A stretch of DNA of 64,000 bases from Methylotenera sp. (GCF_029946165.1 NZ_JAQSDZ010000011.1:62001-126000); one strand, 5' to 3'; numbered from the stretch's first letter, positions 16,750 through 26,961 are shown. Numbers and translations: made by a program. Notes: a model not told the origin generated them from the letters alone.

Positions 16750-17385
16750 CTAAAGCATCAAGCCTTGTTTTTCAATAAATTTAACAATTTCTTCTAAGCC
16801 TTGCCCAATTTTTAGGTTTGTAAAAATAAATGGGCGTTCGCCACGCATACGTTTGGCATCTCTATCCATTACTTCCAAGGATGCACCTACCATTGGCGCT
16901 AAATCTATTTTATTGATTATAAGTAAGTCAGATTTAGTAATGCCTGGTCCGCCCTTGCGAGGAATCTTTTCACCTGCAGCAACATCAATCACATAGATAG
17001 TTAAGTCTGAAAGTTCTGGGCTAAAAGTTGCGGCAAGATTATCGCCACCGCTTTCAATAAAGACAATATCTAAGGCCTCAAAACGGGCGCATAGCTGCGA
17101 AACGGCCTCGAGGTTCATCGATGCATCTTCTCTAATTGCCGTATGCGGGCATCCACCAGTTTCCACCCCAATAATACGGTCTGGTGTCAGTGCTTCATTA
17201 CGTGTTAAAAACTCGGCATCCTCTTTGGTATAAATATCATTGGTCACTACCGCAATGTTATAGACCTCGCGCAAACGCAGACAAAGCGCCAAGGTTAAGG
17301 CTGTTTTACCCGAGCCGACCGGCCCGCCGATGCCGACACGTAAGGGTTCTGTTTGAGTATTAGGCTTTAGCTTTGTAGAATTCAT
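16750..17385 (-). CDS. ureG: Urease accessory GTPase UreG
   Basis: A 211-residue SIMIBI GTPase that drives nickel insertion into urease together with UreD, UreF and UreE. The P-loop ([11 protein letters not shown]), the metal-binding CPH motif ([14 protein letters not shown]) and the NKIDLA base-recognition motif are all present. Its ATG overlaps the ureF stop by four bases, so the two are translationally coupled. Confidence 0.97.
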   Translation of the reverse strand: MNSTKLKPNTQTEPLRVGIGGPVGSGKTALTLALCLRLREVYNIAVVTNDIYTKEDAEFLTRNEALTPDRIIGVETGGCPHTAIREDASMNLEAVSQLCARFEALDIVFIESGGDNLAATFSPELSDLTIYVIDVAAGEKIPRKGGPGITKSDLLIINKIDLAPMVGASLEVMDRDAKRMRGERPFIFTNLKIGQGLEEIVKFIEKQGLML

Positions 17386-18071
17386 GATCTAAATAATCGA
17401 CTATATTGGGTTTCATGGCGACACCCAGCAACGCTGAGGCCAGGGACAAAATTACTAATGGCAACATTTTCTATACGCATTGCCTGTGCTACACAACTTG
17501 GCAAACTTTCACCTATTTCCAATAAGATTTTTTGACCTGCAACTTGACCAAGTGGAACAGCTTTCATAGCTGCGCTGACTTGGTTTTCTACCCAAGACCA
17601 AGCATAGGCATGCAACATATCTTGAACAGGAATTTCCCACTCATGGGCGATACCTGCGTAAACCGTAGGAAAAGCAGGCGCTTCAAGCGCATTCATTTTA
17701 GCCATAAACTCTGCTGGCAACGTACCAACGTCATTGAGTAAACGTCGGAGTGAATAGCCCATCTGACGGCTTTCTGCTAAAGACTCCGCAGTATCACGCC
17801 CTGCTTGAAACTTTACATCCCAATCAATGATCGTGTCCATGTCTCCGACTTGCCAGGCTTGAAACATGCGATAAAGTATCGGCAGCTCGTAACGTCCTTG
17901 ATAAAGGTCTAGCACGTCAATTATCCAATTTTTAGCGCTCGCTTGATGATGCACATCGCCGCATTCAATAGCCCATTCTAAACCTTGAGAATAACTATAT
18001 GCACCGACAGGCAACATCGGGCTAGCAAGTTGCAATAATCGACTGAGCGCGATGTTAGATTGCTTGAGCAT
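17382..18071 (-). CDS. ureF: Urease accessory protein UreF
   Basis: A 229-residue all-helical UreF. Family landmarks are the N-terminal [21 protein letters not shown], here spanning about residues 12-32, and the conserved C-terminal tail ending in YSRLFRS. UreF bridges UreD and UreG in the urease activation complex and gates GTPase-driven nickel delivery. It overlaps ureE by 17 bases upstream and ureG by four bases downstream. Confidence 0.95.
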   Translation of the reverse strand: MLKQSNIALSRLLQLASPMLPVGAYSYSQGLEWAIECGDVHHQASAKNWIIDVLDLYQGRYELPILYRMFQAWQVGDMDTIIDWDVKFQAGRDTAESLAESRQMGYSLRRLLNDVGTLPAEFMAKMNALEAPAFPTVYAGIAHEWEIPVQDMLHAYAWSWVENQVSAAMKAVPLGQVAGQKILLEIGESLPSCVAQAMRIENVAISNFVPGLSVAGCRHETQYSRLFRS

Positions 18072-18561
18072 GCGGCATTAACCTTTTAGATGGCAGTTTA
18101 TGATAATTGTCGTCATCGCCACCATGTCGATGACCACCGCCATAGGCACCGGCTTCTGGCTCGAAAGGTGCACTTTGGTTAATGGTAGTCATGCCTAGAC
18201 CAATTAGCATTTCATTTAATACGTGATCTTGCTCTAATCGCAACCAGCCATCGCCGACTTGCAAAGGTACATGACGATTACCTAGGTGATAAGCGGCACA
18301 CATGAGCGCCTGCGATGTTTTTGCGGTCACGTCAGTGACAGCTTGTGGCGCAGCAATAATCTCAACAATTCGACCATCATCAGCTTCAAGTAGGTCACCA
18401 CCGCGTAATATTGTGCCACGTTCAAGCATTAAGGCCGCTTCCAGCCCAGATTCCAGAGTCACACGCAGGCGACTTTTTTGCCGTAAATCAAAGGGTAGTA
18501 CCAATTGGTCACTTACTTTAATTTGAGAAGATGGGTCAAGACGCTTGTTAATATTAATCAT
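18055..18561 (-). CDS. ureE: Urease accessory nickel metallochaperone UreE
   Basis: A 168-residue UreE with the N-terminal peptide-binding-like domain and C-terminal metal-binding domain (AYHLGNRHVPLQV, with the conserved His). The tail carries a short histidine-rich stretch (GGGHRHGGDDD) rather than the long poly-His of some orthologues. It binds nickel and passes it to UreG. It starts 12 bases after ureC and overlaps ureF by 17 bases. Confidence 0.95.
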   Translation of the reverse strand: MININKRLDPSSQIKVSDQLVLPFDLRQKSRLRVTLESGLEAALMLERGTILRGGDLLEADDGRIVEIIAAPQAVTDVTAKTSQALMCAAYHLGNRHVPLQVGDGWLRLEQDHVLNEMLIGLGMTTINQSAPFEPEAGAYGGGHRHGGDDDNYHKLPSKRLMPHAQAI

Positions 18562-18573
18562 ATAAGTTCATGC

Positions 18574-20277
18574 CTAAAACAAGAAGTAACGTTGTGCCAT
18601 TGGCAATACACTCGCTGGCTCACAGGCTAATAAAATTCCGTCTGCACGCACAATATAAGTTTCAGGGTCTACATCAATTTTAGGCATATATCCGTTATGA
18701 ATCATGTCTGCTTTTCTGACGATGCGAGTGCCACGAACAGGCACTAGGGTTTTATTTAAATTAAGCGCCGCCACAGCAGGATTATGCAAAGCTGCTTGTG
18801 AAACAAACGTGACTGAAGTTTTAAGTCCGCCCCCATAAGCGCCAAACATATGGCGATAATGCACTGGTTGCGGTGTTGGAATAGAGGCGTTTGGGTCGCC
18901 CATTGCGGCTGCGGCAATCATGCCGCCTTTTAGAATAGTCGATGGTTTCACGCCAAAGAATGCTGGTCGCCATATCACTAAGTCAGCTAATTTTCCTACC
19001 TCAATTGAACCTACTGTATCAGCAATGCCATGTGTTAGCGCAGGGTTAATTGTATATTTGGAAATATACCGTTTCACGCGAAAGTTATCATTGTTAGCAG
19101 AATCTTCAGCTAAAGCGCCACGTTGCACTTTCATTTTATGCGCGGTTTGCCATGTGCGGATAATTACTTCACCTACGCGCCCCATCGCTTGCGAGTCAGA
19201 TGACATCATAGAAAATGCGCCTAAATCATGCAAAATATCTTCTGCGGCAATGGTTTCGCGACGAATGCGGCTTTCAGCAAAAGCAATGTCTTCCGCAATT
19301 GCAGGGTCTAGGTGATGGCAAACCATGAGCATATCCAAATGCTCATCGATAGTATTGACGGTAAATGGACGTGTAGGATTTGTCGATGATGGCAATACAT
19401 TGGCGTAACCTGCCGCTTTAATAATGTCTGGCGCGTGCCCGCCGCCCGCACCTTCGGTATGAAAGGTATGAATAGTACGGTCTTTGAATGCTGCAATCGT
19501 TGTTTCTACAAAGCCAGATTCATTCAAAGTGTCAGAGTGAATCGCCACTTGAATGTCCATTTCCTCGGCTACATTCAAACAATTATCAATGGCGGCAGGC
19601 GTTGTACCCCAGTCTTCGTGTAGCTTTAATCCAATCGCGCCCGCTTCAACTTGCTCACGCAAAGGCTCAGGTAGACTCACATTACCTTTACCTAGAAAAC
19701 CTAAGTTCATTGGGAATGCATCAGCCGATTGCAACATACGATGAATATGCCAAGGACCTGGCGTGCAAGTGGTCGCAAATGTGCCCGTGGCTGGCCCAGT
19801 GCCGCCGCCTAGCATAGTTGTCACGCCAGACATCAGTGCTTCTTCTATCTGTTGCGGGCAAATAAAATGGATATGCGTATCAACCCCCCCAGCGGTCACT
19901 ATCATGCCTTCACCTGCAATAATCTCGGTACCTGCACCAATCGCAATGGTTATCGCAGGTTGAATATCAGGGTTGCCTGCTTTACCAATGGCAGAAATAC
20001 GTCCGTTTTTAATCCCAATATCCGCTTTAACAATTCCCCAGTGGTCAATAATTAGGGTATTCGTAATCACCGTATCAGCGACATCTTTAGCACATAACTG
20101 GCCTTGACCCATGCCATCACGAATCACTTTGCCGCCGCCGAATTTAACTTCCTCACCATATAGCGTGTAGTCTTTTTCTACTTCAATCCAAAGCTCGGTA
20201 TCGGCTAAACGCACTTTGTCGCCAACGGTTGGGCCAAACATCTCTGCGTAGGCTTGCTTGTCTATTTTCACGCTCAT
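18574..20277 (-). CDS. ureC: Urease alpha subunit UreC (catalytic)
   Basis: A 567-residue urease large subunit that hydrolyses urea to ammonia and carbamate at a dinuclear nickel site. Visible nickel ligands are the HIH pair in [12 protein letters not shown], the lysine to be carbamylated at K218 (GLKLHEDWG), and the following histidines in [12 protein letters not shown] and [14 protein letters not shown]. The mobile flap histidine region (MVCHHLDP) and the arginine in [12 protein letters not shown] are also present. Length is standard. It overlaps ureB by four bases. All catalytic residues I can check are intact, so it should be active. Confidence 0.98.
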   Translation of the reverse strand: MSVKIDKQAYAEMFGPTVGDKVRLADTELWIEVEKDYTLYGEEVKFGGGKVIRDGMGQGQLCAKDVADTVITNTLIIDHWGIVKADIGIKNGRISAIGKAGNPDIQPAITIAIGAGTEIIAGEGMIVTAGGVDTHIHFICPQQIEEALMSGVTTMLGGGTGPATGTFATTCTPGPWHIHRMLQSADAFPMNLGFLGKGNVSLPEPLREQVEAGAIGLKLHEDWGTTPAAIDNCLNVAEEMDIQVAIHSDTLNESGFVETTIAAFKDRTIHTFHTEGAGGGHAPDIIKAAGYANVLPSSTNPTRPFTVNTIDEHLDMLMVCHHLDPAIAEDIAFAESRIRRETIAAEDILHDLGAFSMMSSDSQAMGRVGEVIIRTWQTAHKMKVQRGALAEDSANNDNFRVKRYISKYTINPALTHGIADTVGSIEVGKLADLVIWRPAFFGVKPSTILKGGMIAAAAMGDPNASIPTPQPVHYRHMFGAYGGGLKTSVTFVSQAALHNPAVAALNLNKTLVPVRGTRIVRKADMIHNGYMPKIDVDPETYIVRADGILLACEPASVLPMAQRYFLF

Positions 20278-20582
20278 TTGAGTGCTCCCATGACCTTGCC
20301 CGCAAAGCCATATACTTTCCTATCGCCAGCCAGCGCTACCAACTCTACGGTACGTGTTTGACCGGGCTCAAAACGCACAGCAGTGCCTGATGCAATATTT
20401 AACCTAAATCCATAAGCCGCTTGCCTATCAAAACTTAAAGCTTCATTAGTTTCAAAAAAGTGATAATGCGAACCTATTTGTATTGGGCGGTCACCTTTGT
20501 TTGATACATCTATAGTCACTGTGGCTCTTCCGACGTTAAGGCTAATATCACCCTTTGCTATTTTCATTTCACCTGGAATCAT
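20274..20582 (-). CDS. ureB: Urease beta subunit UreB
   Basis: A 102-residue beta subunit from ATG 20582, which gives the family-typical MIPGE start with AAAGG at five bases' spacing; a TTG start 18 bases upstream is unlikely. Conserved motifs are [13 protein letters not shown] and [24 protein letters not shown]. It is a structural subunit of the urease heterotrimer, fused to UreA in some bacteria but separate here. It overlaps ureC by four bases. The gap to ureA is unusually long for this operon and filled by a repeat-like element. Confidence 0.97.
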   Translation of the reverse strand: MIPGEMKIAKGDISLNVGRATVTIDVSNKGDRPIQIGSHYHFFETNEALSFDRQAAYGFRLNIASGTAVRFEPGQTRTVELVALAGDRKVYGFAGKVMGALK

Positions 20583-20598
20583 AACTACCTTTCTGAGC

Positions 20599-20720
20599 AA
20601 AAATGGTCAGCATTAAGCCAGACAAGGCGCGCGTAAAAAAAGTACATCGCGGCGTATAACAAATATGTAAGGAGTGTTTTTTTATAAGCAACGCAGTATG
20701 GCAACATGGCGATCATTTTT
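20599..20720. repeat. Putative 122-base miniature inverted-repeat element between ureA and ureB
   Basis: The ureA-ureB gap is bounded by imperfect inverted repeats: AAAAATGGTC at 20599-20608 and the complement of AAAAATGATC at 20711-20720. Partial complementarity continues inward (14 of the first 21 positions match), and both halves contain A7/T7 tracts. The GC-rich blocks acaaggcgcgcg and gcaacgcagtatggc contrast with the neighbouring spacers. There is no ORF. The layout resembles a MITE or long REP-like palindrome that could fold in the operon mRNA. The outer repeat touches the ureA stop codon. Confidence 0.45.
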
Positions 20721-21022
20721 TATGGAATTGGGTGGTGAACAGTGACAAGCTTTGTCCCATCGGGAAAGGTTGCCTCAATCTGAATATCAGGGATCATTTC
20801 TGCAATGCCTTCCATGACATCATCACGCGTCAGCAAAGTTGTACCGTAGCTCATAAGTTCAGCCACTGTTCTACCGTCACGCGCACCTTCCATAATGGCG
20901 GCTGAAATAAGCGCGATAGATTCTGGATAATTAAGCTTTAAACCACGCGCCTTGCGACGTTCTGCAAGTAAGCCAGCAGTAAAAATAAGTAGCTTATCTT
21001 TCTCTCTAGGGGTTAATTCCAT
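20720..21022 (-). CDS. ureA: Urease gamma subunit UreA
   Basis: A 100-residue gamma subunit. The start is set at ATG 21022 because this gives the canonical [12 protein letters not shown]; the frame extends 18 bases further to a TTG that would add a non-family sequence. Conserved [21 protein letters not shown] and VHHPIP are present, the former at about residues 35-55. It is a structural subunit of urease. It follows ureD by 43 bases. Confidence 0.97.
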   Translation of the reverse strand: MELTPREKDKLLIFTAGLLAERRKARGLKLNYPESIALISAAIMEGARDGRTVAELMSYGTTLLTRDDVMEGIAEMIPDIQIEATFPDGTKLVTVHHPIP

Positions 21023-21065
21023 ACAGTTAATTCCATTCAAACACTTTCTTTTAAATTTTAACTAT

Positions 21066-21956
21066 TTACGTGTTCCAGATTCTAGGTCTTGTGACTTCTA
21101 GCCCTGCATACCAAGGGCGCAAAATTTGCCATAACAACTCAAAATATTGTCGTGCACATTGCGCAGATTGACCAATATATCTTGCAGAAAATATCTCTGG
21201 CATCGCAGTCACACCATATTTAGCCTGCATATCCAAGGCTAATTTTGGCTGTATTTCTCTACATGCCGCTAATACTTCATCTGGCACTTTACCAGCAGCA
21301 ATTACAAAACTTGCTGAGACTGCATTGCCATGTAAACCCACTATCGACTGCATCACTTTATGATCTGGCTCCAAAAATCCCAGCTCATTCCATATCAGCT
21401 TATTATTTCGCCGAATACTCAAACCTTGATGCAAGCTACCTGTTTGCCAAAGCTCTTTTTGCGCTTGGCGACCAAAACAAAGCACTTCCCATCCCGCATA
21501 TTTGGCCTCTGCTTCCAAATTTACTTCTGAGCTAAACTTAACTTGGGCACCATCAAACAAAATATTTTCTTGTGGCAACCACTCAAAACAAGTATTTTTC
21601 CCCAAATTAAATTTCAAGTACTGGCAGGCTTGCTGACCATTAGCTTTATACCATTTACCTGCACCTGGCGTAGTGAGCAAGGCATATGCGTTCTGATTAA
21701 GACTCACATTAAGTGTGAGTGAATCTCCACCCGCTACGCCACCAGGTGGATGCACCACAACCCCATGACAAACCGCATCACCTTCTGGGTGAAGTGATTT
21801 CTGCAACACCAAAGGACCTATATGCACATTTTTCGCTAAATAACTCCGCTGAAGTCGTTTTGAAAAATTCAAATTTAAGCATGCTTCCCAGCGCTTAAGT
21901 GCAGGTGTGTCCTGAGCTACAGGGCTGTTGCTTGGTCGTGTGCTTGAATCATCCAT
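21066..21956 (-). CDS. ureD: Urease accessory protein UreD
   Basis: A 296-residue UreD/UreH with the family landmarks GPLVLQKSLHPEG, VVHPPGGVAGGDSL, TTPGAGKWYK and LPQENILFDGA. UreD binds the urease apoprotein and recruits UreF-UreG for nickel loading. ATG 21956 is preferred to the GTG one codon upstream. It lies 37 bases after urtE, so transporter and enzyme genes appear to be one transcript. Confidence 0.95.
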   Translation of the reverse strand: MDDSSTRPSNSPVAQDTPALKRWEACLNLNFSKRLQRSYLAKNVHIGPLVLQKSLHPEGDAVCHGVVVHPPGGVAGGDSLTLNVSLNQNAYALLTTPGAGKWYKANGQQACQYLKFNLGKNTCFEWLPQENILFDGAQVKFSSEVNLEAEAKYAGWEVLCFGRQAQKELWQTGSLHQGLSIRRNNKLIWNELGFLEPDHKVMQSIVGLHGNAVSASFVIAAGKVPDEVLAACREIQPKLALDMQAKYGVTAMPEIFSARYIGQSAQCARQYFELLWQILRPWYAGLEVTRPRIWNT

Positions 21957-21993
21957 CACTCCATGATTCCATAAATCTTTTGCATACTAAATT

Positions 21994-22683
21994 TCAAACT
22001 GATAAATAACCTTTAATTTTCGCAGCGTCTACATTTTCTCGTGTATCTTCATGAATGAACTTGCCTTTATCAATGACAATAATCCGATCTGCAATTTCCA
22101 TGGTAAAACTCAACACTTGCTCTGAAACAATAATGGTAATTTCTCGCATTTTGCGAATCTCATTTAATACTTTAGCAATATCTTTGATGATAGATGGCTG
22201 AATACCTTCTGTTGGTTCATCTAGTAACAAGACCTTAGGGTTAGTCACTAACGCACGAGCAATGGCGAGTTGCTGCTGTTGACCGCCAGATAAGTTACCA
22301 CCCTTGCGTTTACGCATGTCGTACAACACAGGAAAAAGTGCATAAATATCTTCTGGGATTTCACGTGTTTTAGATTTTTCCAAGCCTGTTTCTATGTTTT
22401 CCTGTACGGTCATATTTGGAAAAATCATACGACCTTGCGGCACATAGGCTAAACCTTTTGCTACACGTTGATAGCTATCATCACCTTCTAAACTAACGCC
22501 ATCAACAACGGCTTTTGTCGTTTTGCTGGGCAAAATACCCATGAGTGATTTAAATAGCGTGGTTTTACCCATGCCGTTACGACCCATGATTGCAAGCGTC
22601 TCATTTTTATTAGCTGTAAAGTTAAGCCCTTGTATCACTTGGCTTTGACCATAACTTACTTGCAGATTTTCAATTTCAAACAT
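21994..22683 (-). CDS. urtE: Urea/amide ABC transporter ATP-binding protein UrtE
   Basis: A 229-residue LivF-type ATPase: Walker A GRNGMGKTT, signature LSGGQQQQ, Walker B VLLLDEP and the downstream EGIQPSII motif typical of UrtE. It pairs with UrtD to energise uptake. An AGGAG precedes ATG 22683. Confidence 0.95.
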   Translation of the reverse strand: MFEIENLQVSYGQSQVIQGLNFTANKNETLAIMGRNGMGKTTLFKSLMGILPSKTTKAVVDGVSLEGDDSYQRVAKGLAYVPQGRMIFPNMTVQENIETGLEKSKTREIPEDIYALFPVLYDMRKRKGGNLSGGQQQQLAIARALVTNPKVLLLDEPTEGIQPSIIKDIAKVLNEIRKMREITIIVSEQVLSFTMEIADRIIVIDKGKFIHEDTRENVDAAKIKGYLSV

Positions 22684-22718
22684 ATCAAGTCTCCTAATGG
22701 GCGGGTTATTGGTTGAAC

Positions 22719-23462
22719 TTAATGTCCAAGATAAACCTCAATTACTTTTTCATCTTCTTGCACTTGGTCCATAGGCCCTTCAGCTAAGATTTTTCCTTGG
22801 TGCAATACGGTAACTTTGTGAGCAATTTTCTTTACAAATTCCATATCATGCTCAATCACCAGTACTGAACGATTATTACTTATTTTGTTGAGCAACTCAG
22901 CTGTTTGATCGCGCTCTTTTGCACTCATCCCAGCCACAGGCTCATCAAGCATTAATAGCTGAGGGTCTTGCATCAGTAGCATACCAATCTCTAACCATTG
23001 CTTTTGACCATGGCTCAATAAGGCAGCTTCCATGTCTAAGAAATTAGTTAACATGATTTCTTCGGCGATTTTTAACACTTGCTCTTTCACTTCTGCCGTA
23101 CGCTTAAAGAATAAGCTCCCCCAAACACTGCGACCTTTAGGGTAAGAGACTTCTAAATTTTGATACACCGAAAGGTTTTCATAAATTGACGGTGTTTGAA
23201 ATTTACGCCCCACGCCTTCGCGCACAATTTCATGTTCTGAAAGTTTAGTGAGTTCATGGTTCATAAACTTAATCGAGCCGTTTGTCGATTTAGTTTTGCC
23301 ACAGATTAAATCTAATACGGTGGTTTTGCCTGCGCCATTTGGGCCAATGACAACCCTCAACTCATTTTTATCGATATACATTGTCAGGTTATCTACGGCC
23401 TTAAATCCATCAAACGAAACCGTTAAATCTTCAATGGCTAGCACAAAGTCTGTATTACTCAT
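22719..23462 (-). CDS. urtD: Urea/amide ABC transporter ATP-binding protein UrtD
   Basis: A 247-residue LivG-type ATPase: Walker A GPNGAGKTT, a variant signature LSHGQKQW typical of UrtD, and Walker B LLMLDEP followed by VAGM. It overlaps urtC by four bases and has GGAG before ATG 23462. Partner of UrtE in the heterodimeric ATPase. Confidence 0.95.
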   Translation of the reverse strand: MSNTDFVLAIEDLTVSFDGFKAVDNLTMYIDKNELRVVIGPNGAGKTTVLDLICGKTKSTNGSIKFMNHELTKLSEHEIVREGVGRKFQTPSIYENLSVYQNLEVSYPKGRSVWGSLFFKRTAEVKEQVLKIAEEIMLTNFLDMEAALLSHGQKQWLEIGMLLMQDPQLLMLDEPVAGMSAKERDQTAELLNKISNNRSVLVIEHDMEFVKKIAHKVTVLHQGKILAEGPMDQVQEDEKVIEVYLGH

Positions 23463-24652
23463 GCTTTCGCTCCTTCAATGTTAGTCACACCAATATCATT
23501 TGCCATTTTTTTATCAGCGTCTTTCTTAGTAATATCACTTGGCATTTCAGCTACTATCACACTAGACTTTTTTTTAAAGAAGTTAAGTTTATGGCTGTAT
23601 TTAGCCCAAATGCCAGCTAGTCCGTCAGGAAAGAACATCACAACAGCAATAAACAACCCACCCATAATGAAAAGCCAGAGCTCTGGGTAACTTTCTGAAA
23701 AAAATGTTTTACCGAAATTAACAAATAGGGTACCGTACACCGCACCAATTAAGGAAGCGCGACCACCCACTGCACAGAAAATGACCATTTCAATGGATGG
23801 CACAATACCTACAAAAGATGGCGACATGAAACCAACTTGTAGTGTAAACATGGCACCACCAACTGCTGAAATCATGGCTGCTAGACAGAAAATGAAAATC
23901 TTGAAATTTGATACGTCATAGCCAGAAAAACGCACGCGTTCTTCTTTATCACGCATCGCTAGTAACAACATACCGAACTTACTATTCAACACATATTTAG
24001 AAAGTAAGATTGCACCAAACAATAGAAAGCCATTGAGATAGTACAAAATGTATTTCGCGCTGTCGTTACGTGTATCCCATCCCCACACTGTTTTAAGGTC
24101 GGTAATTCCGTTAACACCACCTGTAAAACCTTGTTGACCCACAATCAAAATACTTAATATCAGTGCAATGGCTTGCGTGATAATTGCGAAGTAAACACCG
24201 CCTACACGACGTTTAAACATGGCAAAGCCAATTAAGTAAGCAAATAAAGCGGGGATTGTTAATATGATTAATATTGTTAAAGGCAAACTCTTGAACGGCT
24301 CCCAGAACCAAGGTAATGAGGTGATTTGGTTCCAGTCCATAAAGTCTGGAATGCCAGGCGTGGTTTGTATTTTGGTGGTTATAGGATCTGAGGCTTCAAG
24401 CTTCATAAACATTGCCATGCCATAACCGCCTAAACCAAAGAATATACCCTGCCCTAAGCTTAAAATACCGCCATTACCCCATAACAATACCAAGCTCACG
24501 GCTACAAATGCGTAAGTGAGGTATTTTCCAACCAAATTTAATCTAAAAATATCAACACCTAGCGGCAACACTACAAAGATAATCGCGGCAAGTACAGCTA
24601 AGCCAACCAACCCCTCTTTGCCACCAACCAATTTACTTAAGGATGTGTTCAT
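23459..24652 (-). CDS. urtC: Urea/amide ABC transporter permease UrtC
   Basis: A 397-residue LivM-type permease with about ten membrane segments and the conserved WGNGGILSLGQG and GGVYFAIITQA motifs. The hydrophilic, lysine-rich C-terminal tail (about 355-397) is cytoplasmic and longer than in amino-acid LivM proteins. In M. methylotrophus the corresponding genes (fmdDEF region) were described as short-chain amide/urea uptake. AGGAG precedes the ATG. Confidence 0.94.
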   Translation of the reverse strand: MNTSLSKLVGGKEGLVGLAVLAAIIFVVLPLGVDIFRLNLVGKYLTYAFVAVSLVLLWGNGGILSLGQGIFFGLGGYGMAMFMKLEASDPITTKIQTTPGIPDFMDWNQITSLPWFWEPFKSLPLTILIILTIPALFAYLIGFAMFKRRVGGVYFAIITQAIALILSILIVGQQGFTGGVNGITDLKTVWGWDTRNDSAKYILYYLNGFLLFGAILLSKYVLNSKFGMLLLAMRDKEERVRFSGYDVSNFKIFIFCLAAMISAVGGAMFTLQVGFMSPSFVGIVPSIEMVIFCAVGGRASLIGAVYGTLFVNFGKTFFSESYPELWLFIMGGLFIAVVMFFPDGLAGIWAKYSHKLNFFKKKSSVIVAEMPSDITKKDADKKMANDIGVTNIEGAKA

Positions 24653-24699
24653 GCGTATTCTCCTGTCTGTTTACTTAAACTATCTATATGCCAAATCAT

Positions 24700-25617
24700 T
24701 TACTTACGAAGTTTTGAAGCAAACAAGCCTTCTGGTTTCATCATTAAGATGCCAACAATGACCAACAACGTAGAGACCTTACCCATAGAGCTAGTCATAA
24801 AGAACTGCAAGATAGATTGAGCTTGTGCGATACCAAAAGCCGAGGCAATCGTACCCATCAAACTAGCAGCACCACCAAACACCACCACCATAAAGCTATC
24901 TACAATATAAAGCGTACCTGTGGTTGGCCCAGTAGAGGCAATCGTGGTAAATGCAGCTCCTGCAATCCCAGCAATTCCACAACCTAAGGCAAACGTTACA
25001 CGGTCCACTTTTTGCGTATTGATACCAACAGCGCCAGCCATCACACGATTTTGTACCGTTGCGCGTACTCTTAAGCCCCAGCGTGAGCGGTACATAAACA
25101 TGTAAACACCAGCAGTCACTAACAAGGCAAGTATCATCACAAATACACCGTTAATCGGTATGTCGATATCGGGTGTTGGTTTGAATGAACCCAACATCCA
25201 TTCAGGTAATTCAGCACTAACTTCTTTTGCGCCAAAAGTCGAACGAAATGATTGCTGCATCACTAAACTCAACCCCCATGTCGCTAATAGCGTGTCTAAG
25301 GGGCGTTTATAGAGATGCCGAATCATAATAAATTCAATAAAATATCCCAACGCGAACGCTAGAATAAAGGCCAAAATAATGGCAAAAACAAAGTAATAAT
25401 TAACAAAACCATAAGTCGTTGCAACTTTAGAAAGCATCACTGTGGTGTAAGCACCGATGGTCATAAACTCACCGTGCGCCATATTGATTACGCCCATTTG
25501 CCCAAAAATAATGGCTAGGCCAAGTGCCATTAGCAACAATACGGTAAACATACTCAGGCCTGAAAAGCCTTGCATTACCATGATATTGCCTATATCTGCC
25601 ATCGAATATCCAAACAT
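24700..25617 (-). CDS. urtB: Urea/amide ABC transporter permease UrtB
   Basis: A 305-residue LivH-type permease with about eight membrane segments and the family motifs GLAIIFGQMGVINMAHGEF and LYKRPLDTLLATWGLSL. It forms the translocation channel with UrtC. TAGGAGG precedes ATG 25617. It is separated from urtA by 99 bases containing a strong hairpin. Confidence 0.94.
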   Translation of the reverse strand: MFGYSMADIGNIMVMQGFSGLSMFTVLLLMALGLAIIFGQMGVINMAHGEFMTIGAYTTVMLSKVATTYGFVNYYFVFAIILAFILAFALGYFIEFIMIRHLYKRPLDTLLATWGLSLVMQQSFRSTFGAKEVSAELPEWMLGSFKPTPDIDIPINGVFVMILALLVTAGVYMFMYRSRWGLRVRATVQNRVMAGAVGINTQKVDRVTFALGCGIAGIAGAAFTTIASTGPTTGTLYIVDSFMVVVFGGAASLMGTIASAFGIAQAQSILQFFMTSSMGKVSTLLVIVGILMMKPEGLFASKLRK

Positions 25618-25670
25618 ACGGCCTCCTACATAATCGCTACTAAAAATAAAAACTTATTTATGCTTAGATT

Positions 25671-25696
25671 GCAGCAACTTATTGCTAAGTTGCTGC
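25671..25696 (-). other. Strong RNA hairpin downstream of urtA
   Basis: GCAGCAACTT (25671-25680) and AAGTTGCTGC (25687-25696) form a perfect ten-base stem with a six-base loop just after the urtA stop. No U tract follows on the minus strand, so it is not a typical intrinsic terminator. Hairpins at this place commonly protect binding-protein mRNA and lower expression of the downstream permease genes; that role is inferred. Confidence 0.75.
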
Positions 25697-25716
25697 ATCT
25701 TCAAACTAAGCTAATA

Positions 25717-26961
25717 CTATTGATAACCTTTTGGGAATGGATCTGGTTTGATGTAGCCAGAGGTGTATACCACTTTTGCTTGACCATCTTTGCCCCATTG
25801 ACCAATACGTAACTTGGTTGTTAAGTGATGGTTTTTCTCAACAGTCACAGAACCTTCTGGTGCGTCTTTGAACACATAACCTGGTAATGCTGCTTGTACT
25901 TTATCTACATCAAAGCTACCAGCACGTTCAACTGCTGCTTTATATAACCATGGGCCTAAATACGCGGCTTGTGTTACATCGCCAATCACGGATTTTTCGC
26001 CGTATTTTGCTTTGAATGCAGTTACAAATTTCTTGTTTTCTGGATTATCCTGAGATTGAAAGTACTTCATGGCTGAGTAGAAACCAGCTAAGTTTTCACC
26101 ACCAATACCTAATACCTCGTCCTCTGTGACAGAAATCGTTAACATTGTTTGTTTCGTTGAATTTAAGCCTGCTGCATTCAACTGTTTAAACCATGCAACG
26201 TTACTACCACCCACCACAGCCGCGTAAATGACGTCTGGTTTTTTAAGTTTGATTTTGTTAATCACAGAACCAAATTGTGTATCCCCCAAAGCAATGTACT
26301 CTTCACCAACTACTGAGCCATGCAAATGCTGCTCAATATGTTTACGTGCGATTTTCATTGAAGTACGTGGCCAAATATAGTCAGAACCAATGAGGTAGAA
26401 AGTTTTAGCTTTTTTCTCTTTAGCAATCCAGTCCAAACCAGCTAGAATTTGCTGTGTTGCTTCTTGGCCTGTGTAGAACACGTTTTTAGATTGCTCTAAA
26501 CCTTCATAGAACGTTGGGTAAAAAAGCAAACCATTTTCTTTTTCAAATACTGGAAGTGCCGCTTTACGTGATGCTGATGTCCAGCAACCCATCACCGCTG
26601 CCACTTTATCTGAGGCAAGTAATTTTTTTGCTTTTTCAGCAAAAGTTGGCCAGTCTGACGCGCCATCTTCTTGAATCACTTCAATCTTACGACCCAAAAT
26701 ACCACCCATGGCGTTAATTTGCTCAATCGCTAATTTCTCAGCCTGAATAGAGCCAGTTTCACTGATTGCCATCGTGCCTGTAGCTGAATGTAAGATACCA
26801 ACTTTAACAGTTGTGTCTGTTACAGCTAGACCTGTAGTCATTACCTTAGCTGTTGAGGTGTCAGCAGCAAAAGCAGTATTAGTTAAAATACCGGCCGAAA
26901 GAAGTGCAGCAGCTAAAGCGCCACCAACTCTCATAAAGTTACGCCTATTTAAATTACTCAT
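25717..26961 (-). CDS. urtA: Urea/short-chain amide ABC transporter substrate-binding protein UrtA (FmdD-like)
   Basis: A 414-residue binding protein of the Leu/Ile/Val-binding fold. The start is ATG 26961, with AGGAG at good spacing; a longer frame to 27000 adds no signal. The N-terminus has a twin-arginine-type signal (NRRNFMRVGG followed by a hydrophobic stretch to TAFA, about residue 32), as cyanobacterial UrtA also has. Mature motifs include KVGILHSATGTMAISE and GCWTSASRKAALP, the latter part of the ligand cleft. In Methylophilus the corresponding protein binds urea and short amides. The ligand range cannot be read from sequence alone. Confidence 0.94.
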   Translation of the reverse strand: MSNLNRRNFMRVGGALAAALLSAGILTNTAFAADTSTAKVMTTGLAVTDTTVKVGILHSATGTMAISETGSIQAEKLAIEQINAMGGILGRKIEVIQEDGASDWPTFAEKAKKLLASDKVAAVMGCWTSASRKAALPVFEKENGLLFYPTFYEGLEQSKNVFYTGQEATQQILAGLDWIAKEKKAKTFYLIGSDYIWPRTSMKIARKHIEQHLHGSVVGEEYIALGDTQFGSVINKIKLKKPDVIYAAVVGGSNVAWFKQLNAAGLNSTKQTMLTISVTEDEVLGIGGENLAGFYSAMKYFQSQDNPENKKFVTAFKAKYGEKSVIGDVTQAAYLGPWLYKAAVERAGSFDVDKVQAALPGYVFKDAPEGSVTVEKNHHLTTKLRIGQWGKDGQAKVVYTSGYIKPDPFPKGYQ

